Below are positions 8,284 to 19,835 of a stretch of DNA of 64,000 nt, one piece after another (the stretch's first letter is position 1; the number at the start of each line of letters is the position of its first letter). Source of the DNA: Lignipirellula cremea (GTDB taxonomy: Bacteria > Planctomycetota > Planctomycetia > Pirellulales > Pirellulaceae); contig NZ_CP036433.1 in assembly GCF_007751035.1 (NCBI RefSeq), positions 2,647,001-2,711,000 on the forward strand, read 5' to 3'. Below the pieces are notes generated by a model, which saw nothing but the letters and a program-made list of their open reading frames with translations, ran no database searches and had not been told where the DNA came from. A program made the position numbers and the translations under genes.

Positions 8284-11133
8284 GTGCCCATTCGGATCTA
8301 CGCTTTAGCTAAAGAGCTTGATATCGAGAACAAGGAACTTGTAGATATCTGCGGAAAAGTAGGTATTACGGGCAAGGGGTCTGCGCTTGCAAGTTTGAAC
8401 GACGACGAAGTTGTCAAAGTCCGGTCCTTTTTGACTGACAAGTCTGGCGGCAAGAAACCGTCGGCCCCCGTTGCTCCCACGCAGGATGCTCCGATTCGAA
8501 ACCCGTCGGTAACTCCCCCTTTGAAAACACCACGTCTATTGAAGCCTAAGACCGTTACGACGGCCGCTCCAAAAACGCCTGCCACGGCTCCTCCTTCTAA
8601 AACGCCGGCAGTCGCCCCCGCCCCTAAAGAAACTGTGGTTGAGCCGCCTGTCGTCAAGGCTCCCGCTCCCAAGCCGCCGGCGCCGGAAGAAACGCCTGCC
8701 GCCGCTCCGGTCGCCAAGGCGCCAGTCGCCCCGCCAGCTCCGGCCAAGCCGGCTCCGGCCCCGCCCGCTGAAGAATCCGGGCCGATGCGTCGCGGTTTCA
8801 GTCCGCTGGGCGGACGCGGCGGCAAAATCAAGGTGATGCCGAACAAGAACAAGGCGGAAAAGAAAGAGAAGGGCGCCGGCGATCCGCGCAAGGATCAGCC
8901 GAAGAAGCCCGACCAGCCCGCCATTCGGCTGGCCTCGATGCCCGAGGTCAAGCAGCCCGCGCCCAAAGCGGCCGAACCGGAAGTCAAAGCGCAGAAGCCC
9001 GATATTCGCCTGCCGAAAGACGCCATCAACAAGGCCAAACGCGGCACCCCGGCTCCGCTGGAACAGTACACCGATCAGCAGAAAAAAGGGAAAACGGCCC
9101 GTCCGGAAACCACTCCGGCCGCCGGCGAAAGCGGAGCAGCCGCTCCCCTGGATCGCAGCCGCAAACGCCGCGGCGCCAAAGGGGAAACGCTTGATCCCGA
9201 TGAAAAGCGGATCATGGCCAAAACGCGGCCCGATCGCAAAGGCCGTCGCGGTCGCGGCGGTCTCGACGACGATGAACGTGGTCGTCCCTCGTACAACCGC
9301 CGGAAAGGCCGCAAGGTCAAGCCTCCCGCCGACCGGAAAAAGGCGATCGTTCTGCAGCTGCCCTGCACCGTTCGCGAGTTCTCCGAAGCGGCCGGTATCT
9401 CCTCCGGCGAAGTGCTCAAGTTTTTGATGTCCGAAGGCATCGCCATCACCATTAACGGCAAGATCGAAGACCAGATGGTCGAACTGCTGGTGGCGCATTT
9501 CGATGTGAAGGTGGAAGTTCGCCAGCATGAAACCCTTGAGGACTCTCATATCTCTGTCCTCGATGATCGCGAAGACTCGCCCGAAGACATGGTCATGCGA
9601 CCCCCCGTCGTCACGTTCCTGGGCCATGTCGACCACGGCAAAACCTCGCTGCTCGACGCGCTGATCGGCATCAATGTGGTGTCGGGCGAAGCCGGCGGCA
9701 TTACGCAGCACATTCGCGCCTACGAAGTCGAAAAGAACGGTCGCATGATCGCCTTTGTCGATACGCCTGGTCACGAAGCGTTCACAGAAATGCGAGCCCG
9801 CGGGGCGAATGTCACCGACATTGCCGTGCTGGTGGTCGCCGCCGAAGACGGCGTGATGCCCCAGACCGAAGAAGCGATCAGCCATGCCCGGGCCGCCGGC
9901 GTGCCGATCGTGGTCGCCCTGAACAAGATCGATCTCCCCGGCGCCGACGCCAATCGCGTCATGCAGCAGCTGGCCCAGTTCAACCTGCTTCCCAGCGAAT
10001 GGGGCGGCGAGACGGAAGTGGTCAAAACCAGCGCCCTGTCCGGCGAAGGGCTGGATGAACTGCTGGAAACGCTGCTCCTGGTCGCGGACCTCAATGAATG
10101 GAAAGCGAACCCCAATCGGCCCGCCCTGGGCGTTTGCCTGGAGTCCGAACAGGATCCGGCCCGCGGCGTCACGGCGAAAATGATCGTGCAAAAGGGAACG
10201 CTCAAGGTGGGCGATGTCATTGTCTGCGGCAGCGCCCATGGCCGTGTCAAAGCCATGTACAACACCCTGCACAAGAACAAGCGTCTGACCGAAGCCGGTC
10301 CTTCGACCCCGATCAATCTGATCGGTCTCGATGTGGCTCCCGAAGCGGGCGAGTCGTTCCACGTGCTGGAAGATATCGGCGTCGCTCGCGAACTGGCCGA
10401 AAAACGCGAGTTTGATCGGAAAAGCGGCCAGCTTTCCGGCCACAGCACCGAGGTCACCTACGACCGCTTCCTGGCCCTGCTGGAAGACGGCAAGCTGGGC
10501 AAGCCTAACGAAGTGATTACCTTGAACCTGATTCTGCGGGCCGATACCCGCGGCTCGATCGAGGCGATCCAGAAAGAGTTCACCAAGTTCACGCACCCGG
10601 AAGTGCAGGTGCGGATTCTGCAGGCCTCGGTCGGCGGCGTGTCGGTTGCCGACGTAACGCTGGCCCATGCTTCGCAGGCAGTGATTGTCGCCTTTAACGT
10701 GATTCCCGATGAAGCGGCCCGCGCCATGGCGGACGACCGCGGCGTCGAGGTGCGGCGTTACGAGGTGATCTACAAAGTCACCGACGACATCAAACTGATG
10801 CTGGAAGGCCGCCTGAAGCCCGAAGAACAGGTGGTCGAGCTGGGCATGGCCGGTGTCATGCAGACCTTCGATATCAGCCGCGTCGGTACGATTGCCGGTT
10901 GCCGCGTGATGCGAGGCACCATCGAACGGAACGCCCGGGCTCGTGTTTATCGCGAGAACCGCATGATTGGCGACTATCCGATCGACGCCCTGAAAAGGGA
11001 AAAAGACGACGCCAAAGAGGTTCGCCAGGGCTTTGAATGCGGCATCAAGCTGGCGGGCTTTAACGACGTCAAAGTTGGCGACATGCTGGAAGCCTACAAG
11101 ATCCAAGAAGTCGCCCGAACCCTCGATTCTTAA
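8284..11133 (+). CDS. infB: Translation initiation factor IF-2
   Basis: IF-2 is the GTPase that places initiator tRNA on the 30S subunit and promotes subunit joining. An N-terminal IF2-N domain (about 1-52, MPIRIYALAKELDIENKEL) is followed by a long Pro/Ala/Lys-rich linker (about 55-350) and a second IF2-N domain (about 355-405). The G domain has G1 GHVDHGKT (447-454), a G3 DTPGHEAF motif near 492, and G4 NKID (547-550). Domains II-IV complete the usual C-terminus. The GTG start has an AGGAG 6 bp upstream. At 949 aa it is at the long end for the family because of the linker. rbfA follows after 19 bp, so the two are probably cotranscribed. Confidence 0.96.
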   Translation: MPIRIYALAKELDIENKELVDICGKVGITGKGSALASLNDDEVVKVRSFLTDKSGGKKPSAPVAPTQDAPIRNPSVTPPLKTPRLLKPKTVTTAAPKTPATAPPSKTPAVAPAPKETVVEPPVVKAPAPKPPAPEETPAAAPVAKAPVAPPAPAKPAPAPPAEESGPMRRGFSPLGGRGGKIKVMPNKNKAEKKEKGAGDPRKDQPKKPDQPAIRLASMPEVKQPAPKAAEPEVKAQKPDIRLPKDAINKAKRGTPAPLEQYTDQQKKGKTARPETTPAAGESGAAAPLDRSRKRRGAKGETLDPDEKRIMAKTRPDRKGRRGRGGLDDDERGRPSYNRRKGRKVKPPADRKKAIVLQLPCTVREFSEAAGISSGEVLKFLMSEGIAITINGKIEDQMVELLVAHFDVKVEVRQHETLEDSHISVLDDREDSPEDMVMRPPVVTFLGHVDHGKTSLLDALIGINVVSGEAGGITQHIRAYEVEKNGRMIAFVDTPGHEAFTEMRARGANVTDIAVLVVAAEDGVMPQTEEAISHARAAGVPIVVALNKIDLPGADANRVMQQLAQFNLLPSEWGGETEVVKTSALSGEGLDELLETLLLVADLNEWKANPNRPALGVCLESEQDPARGVTAKMIVQKGTLKVGDVIVCGSAHGRVKAMYNTLHKNKRLTEAGPSTPINLIGLDVAPEAGESFHVLEDIGVARELAEKREFDRKSGQLSGHSTEVTYDRFLALLEDGKLGKPNEVITLNLILRADTRGSIEAIQKEFTKFTHPEVQVRILQASVGGVSVADVTLAHASQAVIVAFNVIPDEAARAMADDRGVEVRRYEVIYKVTDDIKLMLEGRLKPEEQVVELGMAGVMQTFDISRVGTIAGCRVMRGTIERNARARVYRENRMIGDYPIDALKREKDDAKEVRQGFECGIKLAGFNDVKVGDMLEAYKIQEVARTLDS

Positions 11134-11152
11134 TACGGCGGAATGACCAACG

Positions 11153-11647
11153 ATGACATCACGCCGAGTTTTGAAAGCCGCCGCCGCCATTCGCGAGGTG
11201 GTTAGTTTCGCCATCCTGACCGAATTGCGCGACCCTCGCGTGCAGTATGTGACGGTGACCCAGGTAGAGGTCTCCCCCGACATGCAGCAGGCCAAGGTTT
11301 ACATTTCGGTCATGGGCGACGAAAAAACCCAGCAACTTACCCTGCATGGCCTGCAGAGCGCCAGCGGGTTCTTGCAATCCAAAATCTCCAAACGCATTGA
11401 TACCCGCTATACGCCGCGGCTGAAGTTCCTCCTGGACAAGGGGGTCAAGAACTCGATCGCGATCGCGGAGATATTGCGTCAGGTGCTGCCAGGCTCCGGG
11501 GGGAAAAGTTCGGGCGACCCTGCAGATGCAGCGGACGAATCCCAAACCGAACCGCCAGAAGCGGAAGCGTCAGAAACGGAAGCGGACGATCTCGATCGTT
11601 CTCCCGCCAGCGACGATTCGGCCGACAATCCTCCCGCTTCTTCTTAA
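11153..11647 (+). CDS. rbfA: 30S ribosome-binding factor RbfA
   Basis: RbfA helps mature the 5' end region of 16S rRNA in the small subunit. The first 110 residues carry the KH-like fold with the family features: [14 protein letters not shown] at the N-terminus, [19 protein letters not shown], and [14 protein letters not shown]. About 50 Ser/Glu/Asp-rich residues extend the C-terminus beyond the usual end, as often seen in high-GC genomes. It lies 19 bp after infB. Confidence 0.93.
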   Translation: MTSRRVLKAAAAIREVVSFAILTELRDPRVQYVTVTQVEVSPDMQQAKVYISVMGDEKTQQLTLHGLQSASGFLQSKISKRIDTRYTPRLKFLLDKGVKNSIAIAEILRQVLPGSGGKSSGDPADAADESQTEPPEAEASETEADDLDRSPASDDSADNPPASS

Positions 11648-11715
11648 GCCTTCCCGGTTTTCTGGGCGGCGGCTGCACTCCTTCATTTCCTCCTCATTGC
11701 GTTCAAGGGCCTGGC

Positions 11716-12606
11716 ATGGCTGCTCCTAACCGCGCTTCGCTGATCACGAAAACGCAAAAAGTTCTTAAAAAGCATTTCGAAGCGGTCCATCCGCCGGCCG
11801 ATCGGCTGCTGCTGGAGCACTGGCTGTACGCCAGCGTGCTGGAAGACGCCCCCGGCGACAAAGCCGACGAAGCGTTCGCCCGACTCCAGGAAGACTACTT
11901 TGAACTGAACGAAGTTCGCGTCACCACCGTGACCGAACTGGCCGAAACGTTCTCCTGCCTGCCCCAGCCCGAGTCGGCGGGAAAGCGGGTCCGCGCGGTG
12001 CTCCAGGCCGTGTTTGAAGCTGACTACAACTACGACCTGGAACCGCTGAAAAAGCAGAACATCGGTAAAGCGATCAAGCACCTGGAAGCCTACCAGACCC
12101 AGGACGGCGCCAGCATTACCACGCCGTTTGCCCTGGCTTATGTCACCCAGCACGCCCTGGGCGGTCATTCCATTCCCATCGACCAGTCCGGCCTGCAGCT
12201 GCTGTTCATCCTGGGGGTAATCACCGAAAGCGAAGCCGAGAAAAAGCAGACTCCCGGCCTGGAACGCGCCATTCCCAAAAACAAAGGGATCGAGTTCGCG
12301 TCCCAGTTGCACCAGTTCTCCTCGGAGTTCGCCCTGTCGCCGCAGTCCACCAAACTGCGCACCATCATCGCCGAAATCAACGCTGAAGCCAAAGACCGGC
12401 TGCCCAAACGGAAAACCAAAAAAGAAGAAGAAGCCGAGGCCGAAGCCGCCGAAGCCGCCGAGGCCAAAGCGACTCGCAAAAAACGGGCCGCCAAAAAGCC
12501 TCCCGCCGCCCCGGTGAGCGAAGCCGCGCCGGCGAAGAAATCGTCGACCAAAAAGTCGTCGAAAAAAACGGAGCCCAAAGGTATCGCTCGCAAAAAGCCG
12601 CGCTAG
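11716..12606 (+). CDS. Endonuclease III-like protein with Lys/Ala-rich histone-like tail
   Basis: The first 230 residues resemble the HhH-GPD fold of endonuclease III in helix pattern (LLLEHWLYASVLEDAP, then an IGKAIKHL helix). The canonical hairpin LPGVGRKTA is not recognisable, and the catalytic Lys is not obvious. The Asp in IPIDQSG could be the equivalent of the catalytic Asp. No Cys-rich [4Fe-4S] loop is present. The last 70-90 residues are almost only Lys, Ala, Glu, Pro, Ser and Arg, like a histone H1-type DNA-binding tail. I infer a DNA-binding, possibly catalytically altered DNA-repair relative. It lies 68 bp after rbfA. Confidence 0.55.
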   Translation: MAAPNRASLITKTQKVLKKHFEAVHPPADRLLLEHWLYASVLEDAPGDKADEAFARLQEDYFELNEVRVTTVTELAETFSCLPQPESAGKRVRAVLQAVFEADYNYDLEPLKKQNIGKAIKHLEAYQTQDGASITTPFALAYVTQHALGGHSIPIDQSGLQLLFILGVITESEAEKKQTPGLERAIPKNKGIEFASQLHQFSSEFALSPQSTKLRTIIAEINAEAKDRLPKRKTKKEEEAEAEAAEAAEAKATRKKRAAKKPPAAPVSEAAPAKKSSTKKSSKKTEPKGIARKKPR

Positions 12607-12653
12607 TTTTTCCGCGGTTTCCGACCCGAAGGATAGAACCGAAGGAATACCCC

Positions 12654-14102
12654 ATGCCCAAGCTGCTGGTTGTGCTGTTCTTGTTGTTCACCCCTTTGGT
12701 CGCTCCGGCCGCCGACTGGAATCAATGGCGGGGCTCCTCGCGGGATGGCTCCACCCAGGGACCGCCGCTCGTTGATTCCCTGCCCGAAACGGGCGTCGCC
12801 CCACTCTGGCGCAGCGAGCCGCTGCCCGCCGCCGACAACGGCGGCTGGTCCAGCCCGGTCATCGAAGGCGGCAAGCTCTATCTGTTCGCCCATAAAAAAA
12901 CCAAGGTCGGCGATTCCGACCTGGGTCCGACCCAGTTCCCCTGGCTCCCGACCGATAAACGCGGCGGCATGTCCGCCGAAGAGTACGAGCAGTACGAAGT
13001 AAATCGTCGCGATGAACAGGAACGACGAGCCAAAAACTTCCGCTACGACGAAACGGTCTACTGCCTCGACGCCCTCACCGGCAAACAGCTCTGGGCCAAC
13101 GAAGAAAAAAGCTTCTATACCCGTTTCCCGCAGTCGACCACGCCGGTCGTCGGCGACGGCCGGCTGTATGTGGCCGGCGCCGCCCGGGTGATCCGCTGCC
13201 TGGACGCCAAATCGGGTGAAACGCTCTGGACCGTTCGTCTGCCGGGGCCGTTCCGCGATGAGATCATGCAGGCGTCCCCCTTGCTGGTCGACGGCCTGGT
13301 GGTCGTCTCGGTTGGGGCGCTGTACGCCCTCGACGCCCAGACCGGCGAAATCCGCTGGCGGTTTGATACGGAAAGCGACAAAGCGTCGCACTCCAGCCCG
13401 GTTGCCTGGCGCCATGCCGATCAAACGTATGTCATCGCCTGCCTGGCCGATGGGGAAACCGTTTGCCTGGATCTGCTCACCGGAGCGAAGAAATGGCAGG
13501 TTGATACCATGTCCAGCGGCTCCACGCCGATCGTGCTGGGCGACACGCTGTTGACCTACGGCAGCAGTCGCAAAGGCGGCCTGCGTCGGTACGATCTGTC
13601 CCCGACCGGTTTGGAACTGCGCTGGAACTACCAGCGCTCGGCCGACCCGGGATCCAGCCCGGTCGTCGTGGGCGATTACGTCTATGTGCAGGGGGAAAAA
13701 CGCCTGGCATGCGTCAACCTGGAATCGGGCGAAGCGGAGTGGAGCACCACGCTCGACCGGGAGCGGCCCCGTTATACGTCGCCCATCGCCGGCGCCGGCA
13801 AGGTGTTTTACACGTTTGAAAGCATCCTCTGTTTCGACGCCACGCCGGAAGACTTCACGCCGTTTTACGATGGCAAGCTGTCGAAAGACGGCGTCCTGGC
13901 GACCGAAGAAGCCTACCGGAAAAAGCTCAATCTGGACGAACTGGAAAAGACCGCCGAAGGGCAAAAGGAAGCCGAACGCCTCCGCCGGGAAGTGTTCGAA
14001 AAGTCCGAACCGCTGGCCTGCGCCAGCCCGGCCCTGGTCGACGGCCGCCTGTACCTGCGTCTTCGCGACCGGATCATCTGCTTCGATCTGCGCCGCCCTT
14101 AG
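12654..14102 (+). CDS. Secreted PQQ-like beta-propeller protein (BamB-like)
   Basis: A typical signal peptide ends near residue 20 (APAADWNQWRG). The rest contains repeated blades with the pattern ALDAxTGEIRW / CLDAKSGETLW / LESGEAEW, as in PQQ-dependent dehydrogenase-like and BamB propellers. No PQQ-binding or metal-binding residues can be assigned, so enzymatic activity is not implied; family members are often structural or scaffold proteins in the periplasm. The ATG has AAGGAA 6 bp upstream. Two paralogues are in this window at 29167 and 50427 (minus). Confidence 0.85.
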   Translation: MPKLLVVLFLLFTPLVAPAADWNQWRGSSRDGSTQGPPLVDSLPETGVAPLWRSEPLPAADNGGWSSPVIEGGKLYLFAHKKTKVGDSDLGPTQFPWLPTDKRGGMSAEEYEQYEVNRRDEQERRAKNFRYDETVYCLDALTGKQLWANEEKSFYTRFPQSTTPVVGDGRLYVAGAARVIRCLDAKSGETLWTVRLPGPFRDEIMQASPLLVDGLVVVSVGALYALDAQTGEIRWRFDTESDKASHSSPVAWRHADQTYVIACLADGETVCLDLLTGAKKWQVDTMSSGSTPIVLGDTLLTYGSSRKGGLRRYDLSPTGLELRWNYQRSADPGSSPVVVGDYVYVQGEKRLACVNLESGEAEWSTTLDRERPRYTSPIAGAGKVFYTFESILCFDATPEDFTPFYDGKLSKDGVLATEEAYRKKLNLDELEKTAEGQKEAERLRREVFEKSEPLACASPALVDGRLYLRLRDRIICFDLRRP

Positions 14103-14460
14103 GAACGTCCGCGGGTGGCTCGCGCCCTTTCGCTTGGGATGTGAGAAGAACGATTGCTGGTTGGGCGCTTTCGCCTGACCAGTTCGACGGCAGCAGCGGC
14201 GAAACAGAACGAGGATGGTTGCGGTCCTGCGTTTTGCCTGTCACCCCAGACTCCGCTTCGATTCGTGAAACACAAACGGGCTGGGGCGCCCTCTCTACAG
14301 GCAACGGAATGCATTCTGTTGCGGGGCCAAAGACGACACTCCAGCAACCGACTCACGGTCGGGTGATCCTGCCGCGGTCGATATAGCCGCGTAAGCCGTT
14401 CTGCGATACGCTACCAGGGTGACATCCCGGGTTCATGGATTTGGCGCAGGAAGAGCGGTA
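14103..14460. other. 358-bp spacer before tex
   Basis: No coding frame is convincing; the frames crossing it overlap and lack ribosome-binding sites. The only clear structure is a 22-bp palindrome at 14301-14322, listed separately. Confidence 0.5.
14301..14322. promoter_or_regulatory. 22-bp near-perfect palindrome upstream of tex
   Basis: GCAAC and GTTGC form the ends and GAATGCATTC the centre; only one of 11 base pairs (G/T) is imperfect. A dyad without a loop is more typical of a protein-binding site than of an RNA hairpin. It lies 139 bp before the tex start. Confidence 0.45.
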
Positions 14461-16641
<2,181 letters not shown>

Positions 16642-16715
16642 CGACGACTGGCCTTTTGTAGCTCCACCTCCGCCCAACTCGTCCCTTGCTCCTGCCGCCA
16701 TTATGAAAGTGACCG

Positions 16716-18689
16716 ATGCCGGAACATCCGTTTGGCTGGTTGAGCCTGGCGCCGCCGGTGATTGCCATTGTGCTGGCGATGGCGACCCGTCGCGTGGTCG
16801 TGTCGCTGCTGGCGGGCGTGTTCGCCGGGTCGTTGATTCTGGCGCATGGCAATCCGATCCTGGCCGTGGGCGACACCCTGCAGAATCAGCTGTGGGTGAC
16901 GCTCACCAGCGAGAGCAAGCTGTACGTGGCCGCCTTTACTTTGCTCATGGGCGCCATGGTCGGCGTGATGAATCGTTGCGGTTCCATGCGCGGCCTGGTC
17001 GATCAGGTGTCGGTGCTGGCCCGCGGCCGGCGGAGCGGGCAGTTCATTGCCTGGGTGCTGGGGCTGCTGGTTTTTTTTGACGACTACGCCAATACGATTC
17101 TGCTGGGCGGCACGCTGCGGCCGCTGTGCGATCGCTTGAAGATCTCGCGTGAAAAGCTGGCGTATCTGGTCGATTCGACGGCGGCTCCCGTGGCCGGTCT
17201 GGCGCTGGTTTCCACCTGGGTGGCGGGCGAAATCGGCTTTGTCGCCGATGGTCTGGCCAAGCTGCCGGGCGACCAGGAATGGAAGCCTTTGGAAGTGTTT
17301 GTCGGCAGTATCTGGTATCGCTTCTACGTGCTCTATGCGTTGCTGATCGTGCCGATGATCGGTCTGCTGGGGCGGGACTTTGGGCCGATGCTGCGGGCCG
17401 AGCAGAAGGCGATCGGGGCTGCCGCGGCAGCGCCGGGCGAACCCGAATCGGCCAGCGATCTGGCGGCCGATGAACTGGTGCAGGAGGATCCCACGGCGCC
17501 AGGGCCCGGCGTGACTTCGCACTGGATCAACGCCGCGGCTCCGGTCGCGACCACGGTCGCGGTGATTGTCTATTTCCTGTACGCGTCGGGACGAACGGCT
17601 TTCCCCGCCGACGCTTCCCCCAGCTGGATGGAGATCTTTGGCGAAGCGAATCCGAACGCGGCCCTGCTCTGGGGCGCCTTGTCGGGCCTGCTGATGGCGA
17701 CCGTATTGACCCTGGGGCAAAGATTGTTGTCGCTGGCGCAGTTGTCGTCGGCGGCCGGGGCAGGCGCTTCGTTGATGCTGCCGGCGCTCCTCATTTTATG
17801 GCTGGCTTCGACGTTGTCGGTGATGACGGGAAACGAGCCGATTCGCAGCGTCCAGGAACAGGAGACGCTGGCCGTATCCCAGGTCAAAGCCGTCGCCCTG
17901 GCCGATGCGGCCCACCAGACGTCGCTGGCCGATACGGTCGGGCAACTGCAGGCGCAGGGGTTTGACGCGCGGCAGATCGGGCTGGGACTGAAAGCGGCCG
18001 AGCGGGATCTGTCCGCCCTGCCGGCGGCGGTGGACGGCAAGCCGGAACATCAGACGCTGTTGCTGGCGGCGGGCCTGTCGCCAGGCGAAGCAGAAGCAGG
18101 CAACGCGGCGGCAGGGACGACCGGCTCCTCGGCTGGCGACCCCCAGGCAAGCCTCGCGGTGCTTTACCCGCATCGCGGCATGCGTTTGTATACAGGCGAC
18201 TTTCTGGGGGGCATGCTATCGGGTCAGCTGAGTCCGGCCTTGCTGCCGACATTTATTTTTCTGCTGGCGGCGGTGGTCGCTTTTGCAACGGGAACCAGCT
18301 GGGGGACGATGGGGATCATCATGCCGCTGGCGATCCCGCTGACGTACGCCGCGATTGCCGGCCAGCGCGAGGTGCTGGTCGACGACCCGATTCTGCTGGC
18401 GAGTATTGGATCGGTGCTGGCGGGCGCGATCTTTGGCGATCATTGTTCGCCCATTTCGGATACCACGGTGCTGTCATCGCAAGCCAGCGGCTGCCACCAT
18501 ATTGCCCATGTGTGGACCCAGCTGCCCTATGCCCTGGCGACGGCGGCTGTCGCCGTTTTCTGCGGGACGCTGCCGATCGGATTCGGCGTACCGTCGGCGA
18601 TCCTTCTGCCGCTGGGAGCCGTAACGCTGTTGGCGATTGTCTGGTTTTTTGGTAAACGGGCGGACGAGAGCTCTGCAGAGCCGCTGTAA
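16716..18689 (+). CDS. NhaC-type Na+/H+ antiporter family membrane protein
   Basis: Polytopic inner-membrane protein of the NhaC family. Diagnostic segments are FFDDYANTILLGGTLRP (about 110), DSTAAPVAGLALVSTW (about 153), GTSWGTMGIIMPLAIPL (about 530) and GDHCSPISDTTVLSS (about 575). The predicted role is sodium/proton exchange or amino-acid/metabolite exchange, as substrates in this family vary. An insert of about 100 residues (roughly 375-490), rich in Ala, Gln and Gly and not hydrophobic, sits between two membrane segments and makes the protein about 150 aa longer than usual. The ribosome-binding site is weak (GAAAGTGA). Confidence 0.85.
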   Translation: MPEHPFGWLSLAPPVIAIVLAMATRRVVVSLLAGVFAGSLILAHGNPILAVGDTLQNQLWVTLTSESKLYVAAFTLLMGAMVGVMNRCGSMRGLVDQVSVLARGRRSGQFIAWVLGLLVFFDDYANTILLGGTLRPLCDRLKISREKLAYLVDSTAAPVAGLALVSTWVAGEIGFVADGLAKLPGDQEWKPLEVFVGSIWYRFYVLYALLIVPMIGLLGRDFGPMLRAEQKAIGAAAAAPGEPESASDLAADELVQEDPTAPGPGVTSHWINAAAPVATTVAVIVYFLYASGRTAFPADASPSWMEIFGEANPNAALLWGALSGLLMATVLTLGQRLLSLAQLSSAAGAGASLMLPALLILWLASTLSVMTGNEPIRSVQEQETLAVSQVKAVALADAAHQTSLADTVGQLQAQGFDARQIGLGLKAAERDLSALPAAVDGKPEHQTLLLAAGLSPGEAEAGNAAAGTTGSSAGDPQASLAVLYPHRGMRLYTGDFLGGMLSGQLSPALLPTFIFLLAAVVAFATGTSWGTMGIIMPLAIPLTYAAIAGQREVLVDDPILLASIGSVLAGAIFGDHCSPISDTTVLSSQASGCHHIAHVWTQLPYALATAAVAVFCGTLPIGFGVPSAILLPLGAVTLLAIVWFFGKRADESSAEPL

Positions 18690-18843
18690 TTCTTACACAC
18701 AGCACCCAGGCTGGATCGCAGGAAAGGGAATTCGCCAGGCGGCGAAGAAACTTTCTGACGGTTCGCAACATGAGCCGGGGGCTACGTTTGTCGGGATTCG
18801 GGCGGACGTGTCAAGGCGCCGGCGGCCCGCTGGCGTTGCGGTT

Positions 18844-18860
18844 TTGGCACGGGGCTTGCG
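18844..18860 (+). promoter_or_regulatory. Sigma-54 promoter (-24/-12 match)
   Basis: TTGGCACGGGGCTTGCG matches the sigma-54 consensus closely: GG of the -24 element and GC of the -12 element are both present with the required 10-bp spacing. It lies 81 bp upstream of the start codon at 18941. Sigma-54 promoters need an enhancer-binding activator, so the downstream gene is probably induced by a specific signal. Confidence 0.7.
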
Positions 18861-18940
18861 TCCTTGTCGCCGTGCAAGGTTGCACGCCAGGCGTTTCGTC
18901 GCCAGGCAGGAACACGTCCTTCACGAAAGGAATCCACATC

Positions 18941-19768
18941 ATGAAAATTGCAGCCCCCCTGGCGTTCCTGGGACTGGCCCTGGCTGCTGGTTCCGCCTTC
19001 GCCCAAGTGGCGACGCGATACAGCGAATCTTCCGACTTGCGCGGCGGTTTGACCGTCGTTGAGCCCTATCGTCCGGCCCTTCCCGTGGTCCTGTCGACCG
19101 CAGCTCGTTACTACACGCCCGGCGTTACCCAGCCGGCGGAAAGCGATTCGTCGACGCCCGCATCGCCGGTGACGATCACGACGTTCTCGGTCCGCTCGGC
19201 GATGGAAGCCTCGCCGACGTATGTGTCGGACGCGGATACGGCGCCTTCGCTGGCTCCGATGCAGACGTTTTCGTCGTCCGCTTCGCCTCCGATTGTACCG
19301 GTCAGTTTCAGCCAGCCGGTGTACCCGGTCCAGCCGGTGCAGTTCGAGCAGCCGCGCACCGCGGTGAGCCCGGTGCCGCCGCAACAGTTCGCGCCCCAGG
19401 GCGCCGGCGATGTGACCATTACACCGCTGTCGACCACGATCGTTTCCTCGCAATCCGCCGGTGCGGGCTCCTCGGGCGTACCGTATCACCAGGTAAGCCA
19501 GCAGGTGGGCGGCCAGTGCTGCACGCCCAGCCTGGGGCCGACGGCAGCCTACCTGCCGCCGCAACAGCCGGGCCTGATGCCGGGCGGCGCCTGTTGCGAA
19601 CCCGGTTATGGGGTCGCGGCGGTTCCCCCGCCCAATGCGTACAAACCGCTGATCGCACTGCGGCCCTATCCGTGCGAGGCGTACGTCGGCCAGGGCCTGC
19701 TGGGTCAGCCCAAGGCCTACATGCCCAGCCAGCCGATCCGCAACTTCTTCCGCTACATTTTGCCGTAG
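18941..19768 (+). CDS. Secreted Ser/Pro/Gln-rich protein of unknown function
   Basis: I set the start at ATG 18941: it has AAAGGA about 8 bp upstream and begins with a clear signal peptide (Met-Lys-Ile, hydrophobic core, AFA cleavage near residue 21). The frame extends upstream to 18770 but without such signals. The mature part of about 250 residues is low in charge, rich in Ser, Thr, Val, Pro and Gln, with paired cysteines (QCCTP, ACCEPG) and a single Cys near the end (YPCEAY). I recognise no family. Its sigma-54 promoter and its own terminator make it a single-gene unit, probably a regulated envelope or surface protein. Confidence 0.7.
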   Translation: MKIAAPLAFLGLALAAGSAFAQVATRYSESSDLRGGLTVVEPYRPALPVVLSTAARYYTPGVTQPAESDSSTPASPVTITTFSVRSAMEASPTYVSDADTAPSLAPMQTFSSSASPPIVPVSFSQPVYPVQPVQFEQPRTAVSPVPPQQFAPQGAGDVTITPLSTTIVSSQSAGAGSSGVPYHQVSQQVGGQCCTPSLGPTAAYLPPQQPGLMPGGACCEPGYGVAAVPPPNAYKPLIALRPYPCEAYVGQGLLGQPKAYMPSQPIRNFFRYILP

Positions 19769-19806
19769 GCGGGACGACGACGTCTTCTGGCGTTCGCAAC
19801 CTGCAG

Positions 19807-19835
19807 CAGCCGCTTTCCCTGGGAGCGGCTGTTTT
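19807..19835 (+). terminator. Intrinsic terminator of the secreted-protein gene
   Basis: CAGCCGCT (19807-19814) pairs with AGCGGCTG (19824-19831) around a 9-nt loop, followed by TTTT (19832-19835). It begins 38 bp after the stop codon. Confidence 0.85.

Noticed and set aside
8536-11295. 919-codon open frame on the minus strand
   Set aside because: Complete antisense shadow of infB with His/Phe/Gly-biased composition typical of shadows.
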